Positions 40,814 through 50,264 are shown, counted from the first letter of the stretch. The stretch is DNA of 64,000 bases from Clostridia bacterium (GCA_017478185.1 JAFVEA010000009.1:476659-540658), one strand, 5' to 3'. Numbers and translations: made by a program. The notes: generated by a model from the sequence alone, not told the origin.

Positions 40814-42487
40814 ATGGACAATAATAAATTAGCAGAATTACTTTTTCCAGAAATAGACAAATTGCCTAGTTTTTGGGAACAAAAATATCAAAAAAGAAAT
40901 TTATCTCAAGGAGAGGAAGTAACAAGATATGCTCCAAGCCCAACGGGTTTTGTTCACTTTGGAGCTTTGTTTGCAAGCCTTGCCGATTTTTTGGTTGCAA
41001 AAAAGTCGAAAGGAGTGGTCTTTTTAAGGATTGAAGACACAGACAAAAAACGAGAAGTTTTGGGTGGAGTTCAAGAAATTGTTAACACGCTTAAATCTTT
41101 TAACATAAATTTTGATGAGGGCGAGAGCTTTGGCGGAGAATATGGGCCATACATTCAAAGTGAGCGTGAAGAGATTTATAAAACTTATGCAAAAGAGCTT
41201 GTTAAAAAGGGTAAGGCTTATCCTTGTTTTTGCTCAGAAAGTGATTTAGAACATATGCGAGAAAAACAAGAAAAAAACAAAGAAAATATAGGCTATCACG
41301 GAGAATATGCGGTTTGCAGAAATTTAAGCTATGAACAAATTGAACAAAAAATCAAAAATGGCGAAAAATTTGTTTTGCGTTTTAAATGCCCATACAATGA
41401 AAATGACAAGGTTGAAATAAATGACATCATAAGAGGCAAAAGAGTTGTTCCACAAAACATAAATGATGTTGTAATAATTAAGTCTAATGGGCTTCCTCCC
41501 TACAACTTGGCACATGCAGTTGATGACCACTTAATGCAAACAACTTTGGTTATTCGTGGTGATGAATGGTTTTCAAGTTTGTCTGAACATTTGCAGCTTT
41601 TTGAGGCACTTGGCTTTACGCCACCAAAGTATGCTCATATTTCACCAATTCAAAAAGTTGATGAAAATGGAAATAGACGAAAGCTCTCAAAGCGCAAAGA
41701 CCCAGAGGCAGATATGAACTTTTTTGCTGAAAATGGATATCCTGTTGGAGCGGTTAAAGACTATATCTTAACCCTTTTAAACAGTGATTTTGAACAATGG
41801 AGAGCGCAAAATCCAAAAGAAGATATATTAAATTTTGATTTTTCTTTAAAAAAGATGAGTGCAAGTGGTTCACTTTTTGATATTAAAAAATTAACGGATA
41901 TCAGCAAAAATTATATATCAGGGTTAACAAACATTGAAGTTTATGATTTGGCTAAATCTTGGGCAGAAAAATATGACAAGCAGTTATACAAAAATTTTGT
42001 TGATAACAAAAATTATTGGTTAGATATATTAAACATAGACCGCAATATTCCAAAACCACGAAAGGATTTAAGCCACTTTAAAGAAATTTTTGAAACATAT
42101 AATTATATGTTTGATGAAGAATTTATTGGAAAAAACATTTTAAAAGAAAACAACATATTTGAGCTTTTGAGTGCTTACGACAAAGAGGCTGTTTTAAAAG
42201 TGCTTCAAGAATATCCAAAATTTTATGATGAATGTGATGAGCAATCAGTTTGGTTTGACAAAATCAAAGATTTATCAGAAAAAATTGGTTTTGCTCGTGA
42301 AGTTAAAGAGTTTAAACAAAATCCAGAAAAGTTTAAAGGCCACTGTGGCGATGTTTCAACCATTATTCGTGTTGCAATAACGGGGAGAACACAAACTCCA
42401 AATTTATATGAAATTTTAAAGCTTTTAGGAAAAGACAGCATATCAAAAAGGCTTAAACTTGCCTTAGAAGTGTTAAATTCAAAATAA
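40814..42487 (+). CDS. gltX: Glutamyl-tRNA synthetase
   Basis: Class I synthetase charging tRNA-Glu (a tRNA-Glu gene is in this window). 557 residues with a ~35-residue extension before the catalytic domain. HIGH-equivalent is PTGFVHFGALF (~44-54), FLRIEDTD follows, a CFC pair lies near residue 137, and the KMSKS loop is RRKLSKRKD (~295). The anticodon-binding helical domain is at the C-terminus. Starts right after the lipoprotein stop, with TAGGAG as SD. Confidence 0.92.
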   Translation: MDNNKLAELLFPEIDKLPSFWEQKYQKRNLSQGEEVTRYAPSPTGFVHFGALFASLADFLVAKKSKGVVFLRIEDTDKKREVLGGVQEIVNTLKSFNINFDEGESFGGEYGPYIQSEREEIYKTYAKELVKKGKAYPCFCSESDLEHMREKQEKNKENIGYHGEYAVCRNLSYEQIEQKIKNGEKFVLRFKCPYNENDKVEINDIIRGKRVVPQNINDVVIIKSNGLPPYNLAHAVDDHLMQTTLVIRGDEWFSSLSEHLQLFEALGFTPPKYAHISPIQKVDENGNRRKLSKRKDPEADMNFFAENGYPVGAVKDYILTLLNSDFEQWRAQNPKEDILNFDFSLKKMSASGSLFDIKKLTDISKNYISGLTNIEVYDLAKSWAEKYDKQLYKNFVDNKNYWLDILNIDRNIPKPRKDLSHFKEIFETYNYMFDEEFIGKNILKENNIFELLSAYDKEAVLKVLQEYPKFYDECDEQSVWFDKIKDLSEKIGFAREVKEFKQNPEKFKGHCGDVSTIIRVAITGRTQTPNLYEILKLLGKDSISKRLKLALEVLNSK

Positions 42488-42510
42488 TTTTTGAAATTTA
42501 CAAAATTTTA

Positions 42511-42539
42511 TTGACAAATAAAAAAAATAATGTTATCAT
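42511..42539 (+). promoter_or_regulatory. Promoter of the tRNA-Ala/tRNA-Ile unit
   Basis: TTGACA (42511-42516), 17-base spacer, TATCAT (42534-42539). Confidence 0.75.
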
Positions 42540-42575
42540 ACCTAAGTTACAACTTAAGAGTGTGATAATAGTTTT

Positions 42576-42652
42576 GGGGGTATAGCTCAGCTGGCTAGAG
42601 CACCTGCCTTGCAAGCAGGGGGTCATCGGTTCGAATCCGATTATCTCCACCA
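42576..42652 (+). tRNA. tRNA-Ala (TGC)
   Basis: 77 nt with encoded CCA. Acceptor GGGGGTA / TATCTCC includes the G3-U70 identity pair. Anticodon loop CTTGCAA (TGC); T-loop TTCGAAT. Confidence 0.95.
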
Positions 42653-42690
42653 CTATATAATATGGGGTAAGTCACCTCATATTATTTTAA

Positions 42691-42767
42691 GGGAATGTAG
42701 CTCAGCTGGTTAGAGCACCACCCTGATAAGGTGGGGGTCGGTGGTTCGAGTCCACTCATTCCCACCA
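42691..42767 (+). tRNA. tRNA-Ile (GAT)
   Basis: 77 nt with encoded CCA. Acceptor GGGAATG / CATTCCC, anticodon loop CTGATAA (GAT), T-loop TTCGAGT. Follows tRNA-Ala as in many rRNA spacers, but no rRNA is here. Confidence 0.95.
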
Positions 42768-42769
42768 AC

Positions 42770-42792
42770 AAAAGGCTTTTAGGGCCTTTTTT
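42770..42792 (+). terminator. Terminator after the tRNA pair
   Basis: AAAGGC / GCCTTT stem around 42771-42789 followed by a T-run. Confidence 0.75.
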
Positions 42793-42895
42793 GTTTTAAA
42801 ATTTTTTTAAAAAGATATTTGTTGCCAAATTTTAAATAAAAACCAAACAAATTAGTTTTGTGTTATTTTTTGACCCAAAATTTAAAAATTGCATA

Positions 42896-42924
42896 TTGAC
42901 ATTTATGCTGTTTTGGGTTATAAT
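42896..42924 (+). promoter_or_regulatory. Consensus sigma-A promoter for the gene at 42955
   Basis: Perfect TTGACA (42896-42901), 17-base spacer, perfect TATAAT (42919-42924). The strongest-looking promoter in the window. Confidence 0.9.
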
Positions 42925-42954
42925 GCAAATAAACACACGAAGGGAGAAGATATT

Positions 42955-43473
42955 ATGAGTTTTTATGGAATATTAAAAAATAAAATAGAAGAAAAAAGTG
43001 GTAAAACAAAATATGAACCCATACAAAAAATGAGTGAAAAACAATTTTGGGTTTACTGGGACTTGTTAGGTCGTTTTTATGAAGGAATTGATGATTCTAA
43101 TAAAGAAAAGAACATGAAAGCAATTGATGAAATTCTTGATAAAATAGCAAAAGAAGAAAATCCTGTTTATTCAGCTAGAGTATTGTGGCGTTTGTCTGTT
43201 GATTCTGATGGAAAATATTTCACACAAAGTATTAATGCCATAAATAATACTAGAAAACATGTAGGTATTGTTCTAGAAAAGGGCAATATTCCATTATGTA
43301 GGCAAGTAAAAGAATTTAAGGGTATTAAAGAGAATTATGGTTGGGAATTTGACAAAAGTATTGCTGAAAAGAAAAGAATAAATGCCGAAGAAGAGGAAAG
43401 GCATATTGAAGAAAATAGAAGAAATATTAAGCCTATAAAAACAAAGAAAAGTAAGTTTAGTTTTACGGACTAA
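42955..43473 (+). CDS. Hypothetical soluble protein under a strong promoter
   Basis: 172 residues, start at 42955 with AGGGAGA upstream. Mostly helical and highly charged, with SEKQFWVYWDLLGRFYEGID near residue 31, and a C-terminal coiled, Glu/Arg/Lys-rich tail. No known domain recognised. Monocistronic, flanked by terminators on both sides. The perfect promoter suggests high expression. Confidence 0.55.
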   Translation: MSFYGILKNKIEEKSGKTKYEPIQKMSEKQFWVYWDLLGRFYEGIDDSNKEKNMKAIDEILDKIAKEENPVYSARVLWRLSVDSDGKYFTQSINAINNTRKHVGIVLEKGNIPLCRQVKEFKGIKENYGWEFDKSIAEKKRINAEEEERHIEENRRNIKPIKTKKSKFSFTD

Positions 43474-43549
43474 TAGGTAAATTGTTTTTTGGCAGATTAT
43501 AAAAAACAAAAAATAAACTTAAGCAAAAAATATAAAAAATTTAAGTAAT

Positions 43550-43580
43550 AAAAAGCAATAGCATTTTGTTATTGCTTTTT
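43550..43580 (+). terminator. Terminator after the 42955 gene
   Basis: 11-base stem (43550-43560 with 43570-43580), short loop, T-run. Confidence 0.85.
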
Positions 43581-43639
43581 ATATTGTTAATATCCATTTT
43601 AGGATAAAAATAAAAAACGATAATGAAAAAAGGCCATTT

Positions 43640-44443
43640 TTAGTTGGCCTTTTTTTCTTTTAAAATTGATTTAATTATTTTTAATTGAAGTTTTTTGGGC
43701 AAAAAGTTTAAAAGTCTAAGCCCAAAATTTCTGTTTATGTTATATATAAATTTTGGATGTTTTTTGTTTAAAATTTTAAAAGTGAGTTTTGCAATTTTTT
43801 CTGGGCTTATGTTTTTTGTTTCAACTTTTTCAGTTATGCTTTTAAATTTTTGTGAGTTATATTTATATAGTTTTGTGTTTTTGCAAAAGTTATCTATTTG
43901 TGACTGAGAGTCAGCTAAAAGAGTTGTTTTAACAGCTCCTGGGCGAATAACGCAAACATCAATATTCAGTAGTTGCAGTTCCATCTTAAGTGAATAGGCA
44001 TATTTTTCAATTGCACTTTTTGTTATTGCATAAATTCCAGTGAAAGGCAAAGGGTCCAGTGGAGCAAGTTCACTTGAAGTTAAAATTATTTTAGAGCCAT
44101 TTTTAAGTAGTGGCAAAAAAATCTTGTTTATCCTAAACATAGAAAACAAATTTATATCAAAAGTTTTAACAAATTCTTGTTCGCTCATTTCAACCAAAGA
44201 ATTTAATCTATAAATTCCAGCAAAATGAATTATTGCATCAATGCTGCTTGTTTGTTCTTTTATTTTTTCAAAAGCTATTTTTATGGAATTTTCATCAGTT
44301 AAATCTGTTTTCAAAAATTTTATTTTTTTATTTTCACACTCCGTTATATCAAGTCCAAAAACATTATAACCATTGTTTTCCAAAAATTCTGCTGTGGCTT
44401 TTCCCATTCCGCCACAAACACCTGTTATTAAAATATTTTTCAT
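43640..44443 (-). CDS. Short-chain dehydrogenase/reductase
   Basis: 267 residues, NAD(P)-binding Rossmann fold with TGVCGGMGKATA (residues ~8-19), HFAGIY (NNAG-equivalent), the catalytic Ser in ILTSSELAP, and YAITK (YxxxK). Start at 44443 (MKNILITG) is chosen because the longer frame begins in the promoter. Substrate unknown. A duplicated extended -10 lies upstream. Confidence 0.85.
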   Translation of the reverse strand: MKNILITGVCGGMGKATAEFLENNGYNVFGLDITECENKKIKFLKTDLTDENSIKIAFEKIKEQTSSIDAIIHFAGIYRLNSLVEMSEQEFVKTFDINLFSMFRINKIFLPLLKNGSKIILTSSELAPLDPLPFTGIYAITKSAIEKYAYSLKMELQLLNIDVCVIRPGAVKTTLLADSQSQIDNFCKNTKLYKYNSQKFKSITEKVETKNISPEKIAKLTFKILNKKHPKFIYNINRNFGLRLLNFLPKKLQLKIIKSILKEKKAN

Positions 44444-44446
44444 AAA

Positions 44447-44484
44447 CTTATTATAGCAAACAAAACTTATTATAGCAAACAAAA
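44447..44484 (-). repeat. Tandem 19-bp duplication of an extended -10 promoter
   Basis: Two perfect copies (44447-44465, 44466-44484), each with TTTGCTATAATAAG on the minus strand, i.e. a TGC-extended TATAAT. Located just before the SDR gene. Confidence 0.7.
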
Positions 44485-44519
44485 TTATAAAACAAAAATT
44501 TTTATACATACTAATTTTG

Positions 44520-45770
44520 ATGAGATATTATTTTGTTGTTGATATGAAATCATTTTATGCTTCTTGTGAATGCGCCTTAAGAGGAAAAGATGCCTTAAAA
44601 ACAAAACTTGTGGTTGCAGATAAAAATCGCTCTAAAAACACAATTTGTTTGGCAGTTAGTGTTGCATTAAAAAAACTGGGGGTAAAAAATAGGTGCAAAC
44701 TTTGCGAAATTCCCAAAAGCATAAATTTTATAATTGCAAAACCAAGGATGAAAAAATATATTGAATATGCGGGCAAAATATATGATATATACCTAAATTA
44801 TTTCGATAAAAATGACATTCATATTTATTCTATTGATGAATGCTTTATTGATGTTACAAGCTATTTAAAATTATATTCAATATCACAGCAACAGCTTGCC
44901 AAAAAGTTAATTGATGAAATTTGGCAAAAACAAAAAATTCCAGCAACGGTTGGAATAGGAACAAATTTGTTTTTGGCAAAAGTGGCACTTGATATTTTGG
45001 CAAAAAACTCACAAAATGGAGTGGCGGAATTAGATGAAAAAAGTTTTAAGCAAAAACTTTGGCACCACACACCAATAACAGACTTTTGGCAAATCTCAAC
45101 AGGGATTTCAAAAAGGTTAGAAAAAATGGGTATAGTTGATATGTGGGGCATAGCAAATTATTATGAAGAAAAGTTATATAAAGAGTTTGGAATAAATGCC
45201 GAGCTTTTGATTGACCACGCAAACGGAAGAGAAAGTTGTTTGATGGAAGATATAAAAAAGTATAAAACAAAAGGAAAATCCATTTCAAGCGGGCAAACAC
45301 TTTTAAAAAATTATTCGTTTGATGATGCCAAAATTGTTATGGTTGAAATGCTTGAAGAGCTTTTGAGTTCTTTGTTTAAACAAAATTTAGTTACAAACAG
45401 CATAACTATTTTTGTTGTTTTTGCGGGATTTGAAGACACCAAAAAGGGGCATAAAAAAATACCTATAACAACAAATTTGTTTTCTTTTGTTTTGCCTTAT
45501 GCTGAAAGGCTTTTTTGTGATATTGTTCCAAAAAATAGGTTTGTTAGAAAAATTGTGATAACTTTTTCTAATTTAAAGCCTATGAATTTTGAGCAATATA
45601 ATTTTTTTGTGGACAATAAAAAAATTGAAAAAGAAAAAAAGATAACAAACGCTGTTTTAAAGTTAAAAGAAAAATTTGGCAAAAATGCTATTTTAAAAGC
45701 AGTTAGTTTAACAAAAAATGCAACTCAAAAAACAAGGAACACTCAAATAGGAGGCCACAATGCGGAATAG
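44520..45770 (+). CDS. Y-family translesion DNA polymerase (UmuC/UvrX-like)
   Basis: 416 residues. Palm-domain acids: D in VVDMKSFYAS (residue ~8) and DE in YSIDECFIDV (~105-106), as in DinB/UmuC polymerases. The C-terminal little-finger region contains NSITIFVVFAG. Like Bacillus YqjW/UvrX, it is followed and overlapped (11 bases) by a YolD-like gene, which is the usual pairing. No SD; the ATG at 44520 is preceded by an AT-rich region, so a short-leader transcript is possible. Replicates past damage, error-prone. Confidence 0.85.
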   Translation: MRYYFVVDMKSFYASCECALRGKDALKTKLVVADKNRSKNTICLAVSVALKKLGVKNRCKLCEIPKSINFIIAKPRMKKYIEYAGKIYDIYLNYFDKNDIHIYSIDECFIDVTSYLKLYSISQQQLAKKLIDEIWQKQKIPATVGIGTNLFLAKVALDILAKNSQNGVAELDEKSFKQKLWHHTPITDFWQISTGISKRLEKMGIVDMWGIANYYEEKLYKEFGINAELLIDHANGRESCLMEDIKKYKTKGKSISSGQTLLKNYSFDDAKIVMVEMLEELLSSLFKQNLVTNSITIFVVFAGFEDTKKGHKKIPITTNLFSFVLPYAERLFCDIVPKNRFVRKIVITFSNLKPMNFEQYNFFVDNKKIEKEKKITNAVLKLKEKFGKNAILKAVSLTKNATQKTRNTQIGGHNAE

Positions 45771-46113
45771 AGAAAAGATGCCAAGACTTCAGAGGGCAAG
45801 CCAGTTTATGCCTTTTGATGCGGTTAAGGGGCTTAAAGAAGAAATAAAGCTTGTTGAACTAAAACACGAAAAATTAAAAAACGGAGAACTTAAAAAGTTA
45901 AAAGAAGAAGAGCTTTTAAATATTATAAAAAATTTAAGAAACAAGCAAAAAATAACTCTTTTTTATTATGATGAGTTAAACAAACTTTTTAAAAAGGTGG
46001 AGGGAGAAAGTTTGCCACATATTTCTAAAGGTTTTTTAGAAATTTATGCCAAAAACCAAAAATTAAAGGTTAAATTTTTAGATATAATAGATATAATTTC
46101 AGATGATTTTTAA
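45760..46113 (+). CDS. YolD-like protein
   Basis: 117 residues beginning near MPRLQRASQFMPFDAVKGL, matching the MPRLxRAxQFxPFxAL signature of YolD-like proteins found beside UvrX-type polymerases in Firmicutes; often proposed as a UmuD-like partner. AGGAGG SD lies in the end of the polymerase gene. The longer Clostridia form has a Lys-rich C-terminal half. Confidence 0.72.
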   Translation: MRNREKMPRLQRASQFMPFDAVKGLKEEIKLVELKHEKLKNGELKKLKEEELLNIIKNLRNKQKITLFYYDELNKLFKKVEGESLPHISKGFLEIYAKNQKLKVKFLDIIDIISDDF

Positions 46114-46214
46114 GTGCGGTGTTGCATTAACAATAAAATATATGATATTTTGATTGATTTTTTTTAAATTTTTTGTTATCATTATGGCGAAATAATTTTA
46201 AAAGGAGAAAAGCA

Positions 46215-46532
46215 ATGGAAGAAGAATCTCAAGAAGAAGTTAAAGAAGAAAAGAAAACTTCAGCAAAAAAGAGTGAAAAAAGCACATTTACATTAACTTT
46301 AAAAAGTTTGGCATTTATTTTGTGTTTATGTTCTTTGTGTTTAACTTATTTGTTTGCAATTTTGTTAGCGTTTGGAGTTAATTTAGGAACTGGCTATGCA
46401 ATTTTCTTTTTAATAACTTCATTGCTTGCAATTGCAGGAATGGTTTTGGCTGTTATTGATGAAAGAAAGCTTAATATGACTTTATGTTTTGCTGTTTTCA
46501 CAATTTTGGTAACTGTTATTGTTTATTTTTAA
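46215..46532 (+). CDS. Small membrane protein with three TM segments
   Basis: 105 residues from the ATG at 46215 (AAAAGGAG SD). An acidic/Lys cytosolic head (~30 residues) is followed by three hydrophobic segments (about 38-60, 63-80 and 86-104). No family recognised. It has an AT-rich upstream region and is followed by the Nudix gene. Confidence 0.55.
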   Translation: MEEESQEEVKEEKKTSAKKSEKSTFTLTLKSLAFILCLCSLCLTYLFAILLAFGVNLGTGYAIFFLITSLLAIAGMVLAVIDERKLNMTLCFAVFTILVTVIVYF

Positions 46533-46552
46533 TCTAAAATCAGGCAGAAATA

Positions 46553-47131
46553 ATGAGCAAAACAATAGAAAAATTAAAAAATTATGTTCCTTTTTGTAGC
46601 CAAGAAGAGGGCGATAAAAATTATTTTATAAAAAGCGAACAAAAAGAGCAAATTTTAACAAGAGAAAACAAAAATTGCCATTTAACCGCATCAGCATTTA
46701 TAATAAACAAAGAGCATAACAAAGTTTTGTCTGTATTCCACAACATTTATAATTCGTGGAGTTTGCCAGGTGGGCATGCTGATGGAATTGATGATATGCT
46801 TTTTGTTTCAAAAAAAGAAGCAAATGAAGAAACTGGAATAAAGAAGCTAAGGCTTTTGAAAAAAACTCCAATTTCAATAGATAGTTTAACAACAGACAGT
46901 CATTTTAAAAACAATAAGTTTGTGCCGGCGCACATTCATCTTAATTTTTGTTATTTGTTTGAAACTGATGAAAATCAAAAACTAACAGTTAAAAAAGATG
47001 AAAACAGCTTGGTTAAATGGCTTGAATTTAATAAGCTTTTAGACGGGGCGTGGGAGCCTCAAATGAAAAGAGTTTATCAAAAAATAATAGAAAAAATAGA
47101 ATTGTTTTTTAAAGGAAAGCTTAATGATTGA
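46553..47131 (+). CDS. Nudix hydrolase
   Basis: 192 residues. Nudix box near residue 73: GGHADGIDDMLFVSKKEANEETGI, with the EExG-type core (EANEETG) intact but Lys in place of the REUxEE Arg, and Asp at the GX5E Glu. Upstream W-S-L-P-G-G pattern (SWSLPGGHAD) is typical. Hydrolyses a nucleoside diphosphate linked to X, exact substrate unknown. Its end overlaps the HD gene by 8 bases. Confidence 0.8.
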   Translation: MSKTIEKLKNYVPFCSQEEGDKNYFIKSEQKEQILTRENKNCHLTASAFIINKEHNKVLSVFHNIYNSWSLPGGHADGIDDMLFVSKKEANEETGIKKLRLLKKTPISIDSLTTDSHFKNNKFVPAHIHLNFCYLFETDENQKLTVKKDENSLVKWLEFNKLLDGAWEPQMKRVYQKIIEKIELFFKGKLND

Positions 47132-47714
47132 AGAAAACAAAAAAGAATTTATAAAGATTTATAAAGAAAACATAAAAAGAGAAGGGGCAGACAAACTTTT
47201 GGAGTGGCTTGAAAAAACTGATTTTTTTGTTAGTCCAGCAAGTTCAAAGTTCCATTCAAACATAGAGGGCGGGCTATGTTTGCACTCAATGAATGTTTAT
47301 CACAGGTTTTTAAAACTTTTGGAAGCGGAGTATAAAGATAGTTGGCAAGAAAAAATATCTTTAGAAAGCGCCACTTTGATTTCGCTTTTGCACGATGTTT
47401 GCAAAGTTGACACCTACAAAAAAGAGATGAGGAACATAAAGGTTGACAACAACTGGGTTCAAAAGCCATATTTTATGGTTGATGAAGAACTTCCGTATGG
47501 GCATGGTGAAAAATCTGTTTATATTTTAAGTGGGTTTTTAAAACTATCTCGAGAAGAAGCAATGGCAATAAATTGGCATATGGGCGGATTTGATGCAAGG
47601 GTTTTGGGAGGCTCTTATTCACTAAGTTCAGCATATTACAAATATCCTATTGCAGTTCTTTTGCACATTGCTGATTTTGAAGCAACATATTTAGATGAAA
47701 AAATAGAAAAATAA
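47124..47714 (+). CDS. HD-domain hydrolase
   Basis: 196 residues with the HD metal site: H in GGLCLHSMNVY (~52), HD in LLHDVCKVDTY (~90-91), and a distal His/Asp region in WHMGGFD and LLHIADFEATY. HD proteins are metal-dependent phosphohydrolases, often on nucleotides. Overlaps the Nudix gene, followed by a PHP-domain gene 9 bases later, so a nucleotide-salvage/repair operon is plausible. Confidence 0.78.
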   Translation: MIEENKKEFIKIYKENIKREGADKLLEWLEKTDFFVSPASSKFHSNIEGGLCLHSMNVYHRFLKLLEAEYKDSWQEKISLESATLISLLHDVCKVDTYKKEMRNIKVDNNWVQKPYFMVDEELPYGHGEKSVYILSGFLKLSREEAMAINWHMGGFDARVLGGSYSLSSAYYKYPIAVLLHIADFEATYLDEKIEK

Positions 47715-47723
47715 GAGGGAAAA

Positions 47724-48668
47724 ATGATTAACAGGTTATACAAACCAGGGCAACTTTTGGATATGCACATTCACACACAATATTCTGATGGAATGTTCAG
47801 CGTTCCAGAACTTTTGAGTTTTGCTGAACAAAGAGGGATTGATGTTTTGGCTTTCACCGACCATGATGTTTTGTATGCAAATTATGAGGTTAGAGATTTA
47901 ATGGCAAAAAACAAATCTCCTTTTAATGGCAAATACATAAACGGTTGTGAGATAGCTGTTTCATATAATGGAAAAAAGTATGAAGTTTTGGCTTATGATT
48001 TTGACCTTGATGAACTTTCAAAATTTGAAGCACTTTCTTGGGAGTTTCAAAGTGAGCTTGAGCGTGAAAGGCTTCAAAAGCTTGTTGAAACAGGAAAGAA
48101 CTTGGGCTTTAAGGTTACAACAGGCTTAGAGTTTGATGTTAAATTTAGAACAGCTCACAAATGTTTTTTTAATGATTTGGCAAAATATCCTGAAAACTTG
48201 ATATTATATGAAAAATATAACATAGACAAGTGCGACAACTTATATCGTGACCATATGATAAGGCCAGGCTCACTTTTTCATTGTTATGACATTGTTGCCG
48301 AAACCCCACCAATAGAATATGTTTGTGACAAAATTCACAAGGCGGGTGGGCTTGCGATTTTTGCACACGCCTTCACTGTTTATGGAGAAAAAGACCCTAA
48401 AAAGCTTGTTAATGATTTATATAAGCTAAACATCTTGGATGGTTTTGAAAGCATACACAAAAAGTTTACGCTTGATGAATGCGTGTATATGTATAGATTT
48501 TGCTTAGATAGGGGGTTAATACCAACAGGTGGCACCGACCTTCACGGAGAGGGCTTTAAAATTCACGGAGTTAGGTATGAGCCAGAATGTTTGGCTTTTG
48601 AAAAATATTCACAGCTTGAGCCAAGATTTCCAATTTTAAAAACTGCAAGAGGAGATATCATAAAATGA
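47724..48668 (+). CDS. PHP-domain phosphoesterase
   Basis: 314 residues. PHP metal motifs: DMHIHTQYSDG (~13-23), FTDHDVLY (~48), a His in GLAIFAHAF (~215) and GGTDLHGEG near residue 273. Similar single-domain PHP proteins hydrolyse 3'-phosphorylated nucleotides (AMP-phosphatase/RNase AM type). Overlaps the next small membrane gene (ATGA). Confidence 0.8.
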   Translation: MINRLYKPGQLLDMHIHTQYSDGMFSVPELLSFAEQRGIDVLAFTDHDVLYANYEVRDLMAKNKSPFNGKYINGCEIAVSYNGKKYEVLAYDFDLDELSKFEALSWEFQSELERERLQKLVETGKNLGFKVTTGLEFDVKFRTAHKCFFNDLAKYPENLILYEKYNIDKCDNLYRDHMIRPGSLFHCYDIVAETPPIEYVCDKIHKAGGLAIFAHAFTVYGEKDPKKLVNDLYKLNILDGFESIHKKFTLDECVYMYRFCLDRGLIPTGGTDLHGEGFKIHGVRYEPECLAFEKYSQLEPRFPILKTARGDIIK

Positions 48669-48901
48669 TTGTTGAATATATTATTATGACAATGCTAATT
48701 TTAATGGTTGTGTGTTTGATTGCGGGAGCATGCGTTTATTTTAGAATGAACAAAGTGTCTAAAATATTTGTTGAGCCAAAATCAAACTATCCTAAAAATA
48801 TGATTGGTGTTTCTGAAAGCAAAATAATTCAGCTTACAATCAGAAAAGAAAAACAACCGCTTTATATTTTTAAAGACGGCAAAAAAATTGAATATAAATA
48901 A
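48665..48901 (+). CDS. Small single-pass membrane protein
   Basis: 78 residues: an N-terminal TM segment (IIMTMLILMVVCLIAGACVY, residues ~6-25) and a basic 50-residue soluble tail. Starts inside the stop of the PHP gene. Function unknown. Confidence 0.5.
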   Translation: MIVEYIIMTMLILMVVCLIAGACVYFRMNKVSKIFVEPKSNYPKNMIGVSESKIIQLTIRKEKQPLYIFKDGKKIEYK

Positions 48902-48918
48902 AAGTAGAGGATAAAATA

Positions 48919-49347
48919 ATGATATTTCTTGCAAGTGACCACGCTGGTTATGAGGCAAAGTTGAAAGTTATAAAACTTCTTGAAAAGCATAAAGTTGAGT
49001 TTAAAGATTTGGGAACAAACACAACTGATAGCGTTGATTATCCTGATTACGCCAAAAAATTGGCAAAAGAGTTAGAAAAAAACAAAAAAGCTGTGGGCAT
49101 TTTGATTTGCCGAACTGGGATTGGAATGTCTATTGCAATCAATCGTTTTGGTTTTGTTAGAGGGGCATTGTGCAGAAGCGCTAAAGATGCTTATTTTTCA
49201 AGATGCCATAATGATGCAAATGTTTTGGTTTTGGGGGCAACAACAAAAAACCATAAAAGAGCAAAAATTATAAAAACTTTTCTAAACACTGAATTTGAGG
49301 GCGGAAGGCACGAAAGGCGTGTTAAAAAATTAAGTGAACTTGTTTAA
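48919..49347 (+). CDS. rpiB: Ribose-5-phosphate isomerase B
   Basis: 142 residues of the RpiB/LacAB family: SDHAGYEAK (~6-14), DYPDYAKKLA, ILICRTGIGMSIAINR with the catalytic Cys, and GGRHERRV near the C-terminus. The usual CGTGIG is CRTGIG here. Interconverts ribose-5-P and ribulose-5-P in the pentose phosphate pathway. It is last in the operon and followed by a terminator. Confidence 0.88.
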   Translation: MIFLASDHAGYEAKLKVIKLLEKHKVEFKDLGTNTTDSVDYPDYAKKLAKELEKNKKAVGILICRTGIGMSIAINRFGFVRGALCRSAKDAYFSRCHNDANVLVLGATTKNHKRAKIIKTFLNTEFEGGRHERRVKKLSELV

Positions 49348-49357
49348 TGTTTTAGCT

Positions 49358-49388
49358 AAAAACTCACCATAATCACGGCGAGTTTTTT
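49358..49388 (+). terminator. Terminator after rpiB
   Basis: 11-base stem (49358-49368 with 49377-49387, one mismatch) and T-run. Confidence 0.8.
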
Positions 49389-49443
49389 GTTTTTTGTTCT
49401 AAACTTAAAACTTTGTGCATAAACATATAATAGAGGTGTTTTT

Positions 49444-50124
49444 ATGCAGGCAAAAAGGCTTTCTTTTTTTATGGTTTTAAGTGTTTTTATGTTTTCATTA
49501 TTGTTTGTGGGGTGCGGAAGTGATGATTTAAAATATTTTTCACAAAAAGTGTCTGACCAAAGAATGAATTATTTTCAGGGTGAAACAACGGATTATTTTG
49601 TGTCTTTTTCGAGTGGAGTTCGAGAAAGCCCATATGTTTTGGATGGAAAAACTGGTGATAAAGTTGATTTTGGCATCATCTTAATAAAGCCCAAAAATTC
49701 TTCTCAAATTGAAAACATAACTTACAATGTTTTCATAAACAATGAAGAGTTTGTTGGCGAATTTGAAAAAAGTCCGTTTGATGAAACTTATGCTGGCGAC
49801 ATAAACAAAAAAGTTTTGGATGATGATATTATTGTGGTAAAAATAAACAACGGCAGTGGAGAGCAAGAGGCAACTTTGAGTTCTGTTTCAAAAGATTTTA
49901 AGGTGGATAGCCAAAAAGCTTTAAAAATAGCGATAGAAGAATTGGGCGAAAACAAACCAAAACTAAAAGAACAAAATTTTGAGATTTATATAAAACTATT
50001 TCAAGACATAACAAACAAAATTAAAGACAAATATTGGATTGTAACATTTTTGTGTGAAGATAGTCAAAGCTTTAATGTGCTTATAAATCCAACAACGGGT
50101 GAGTGTGAACAAAAAAAGTTATAA
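49444..50124 (+). CDS. Lipoprotein of unknown function
   Basis: 226 residues with signal peptide and lipobox LFVGC (Cys ~24). Mature part: a beta-rich first domain, and a C-terminal YWIVTFLCEDSQSFNVLINPTTGE stretch that resembles PepSY-type domains. TATAAT at 49426-49431 and AGAGGTG upstream. Surface-exposed; role unknown. Confidence 0.62.
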   Translation: MQAKRLSFFMVLSVFMFSLLFVGCGSDDLKYFSQKVSDQRMNYFQGETTDYFVSFSSGVRESPYVLDGKTGDKVDFGIILIKPKNSSQIENITYNVFINNEEFVGEFEKSPFDETYAGDINKKVLDDDIIVVKINNGSGEQEATLSSVSKDFKVDSQKALKIAIEELGENKPKLKEQNFEIYIKLFQDITNKIKDKYWIVTFLCEDSQSFNVLINPTTGECEQKKL

Positions 50125-50264
50125 AAATTTTTTAAAAGTTTTGCACATTTTTTTGTTTCATTTAATAAACTGACTATGTGAGATGAAAAACAAAAGATAG
50201 CAAAAAAACACAAAAGATAAATTACATAAAAAAAGATACACACAAAAAATTAGGAGGACCAAAG

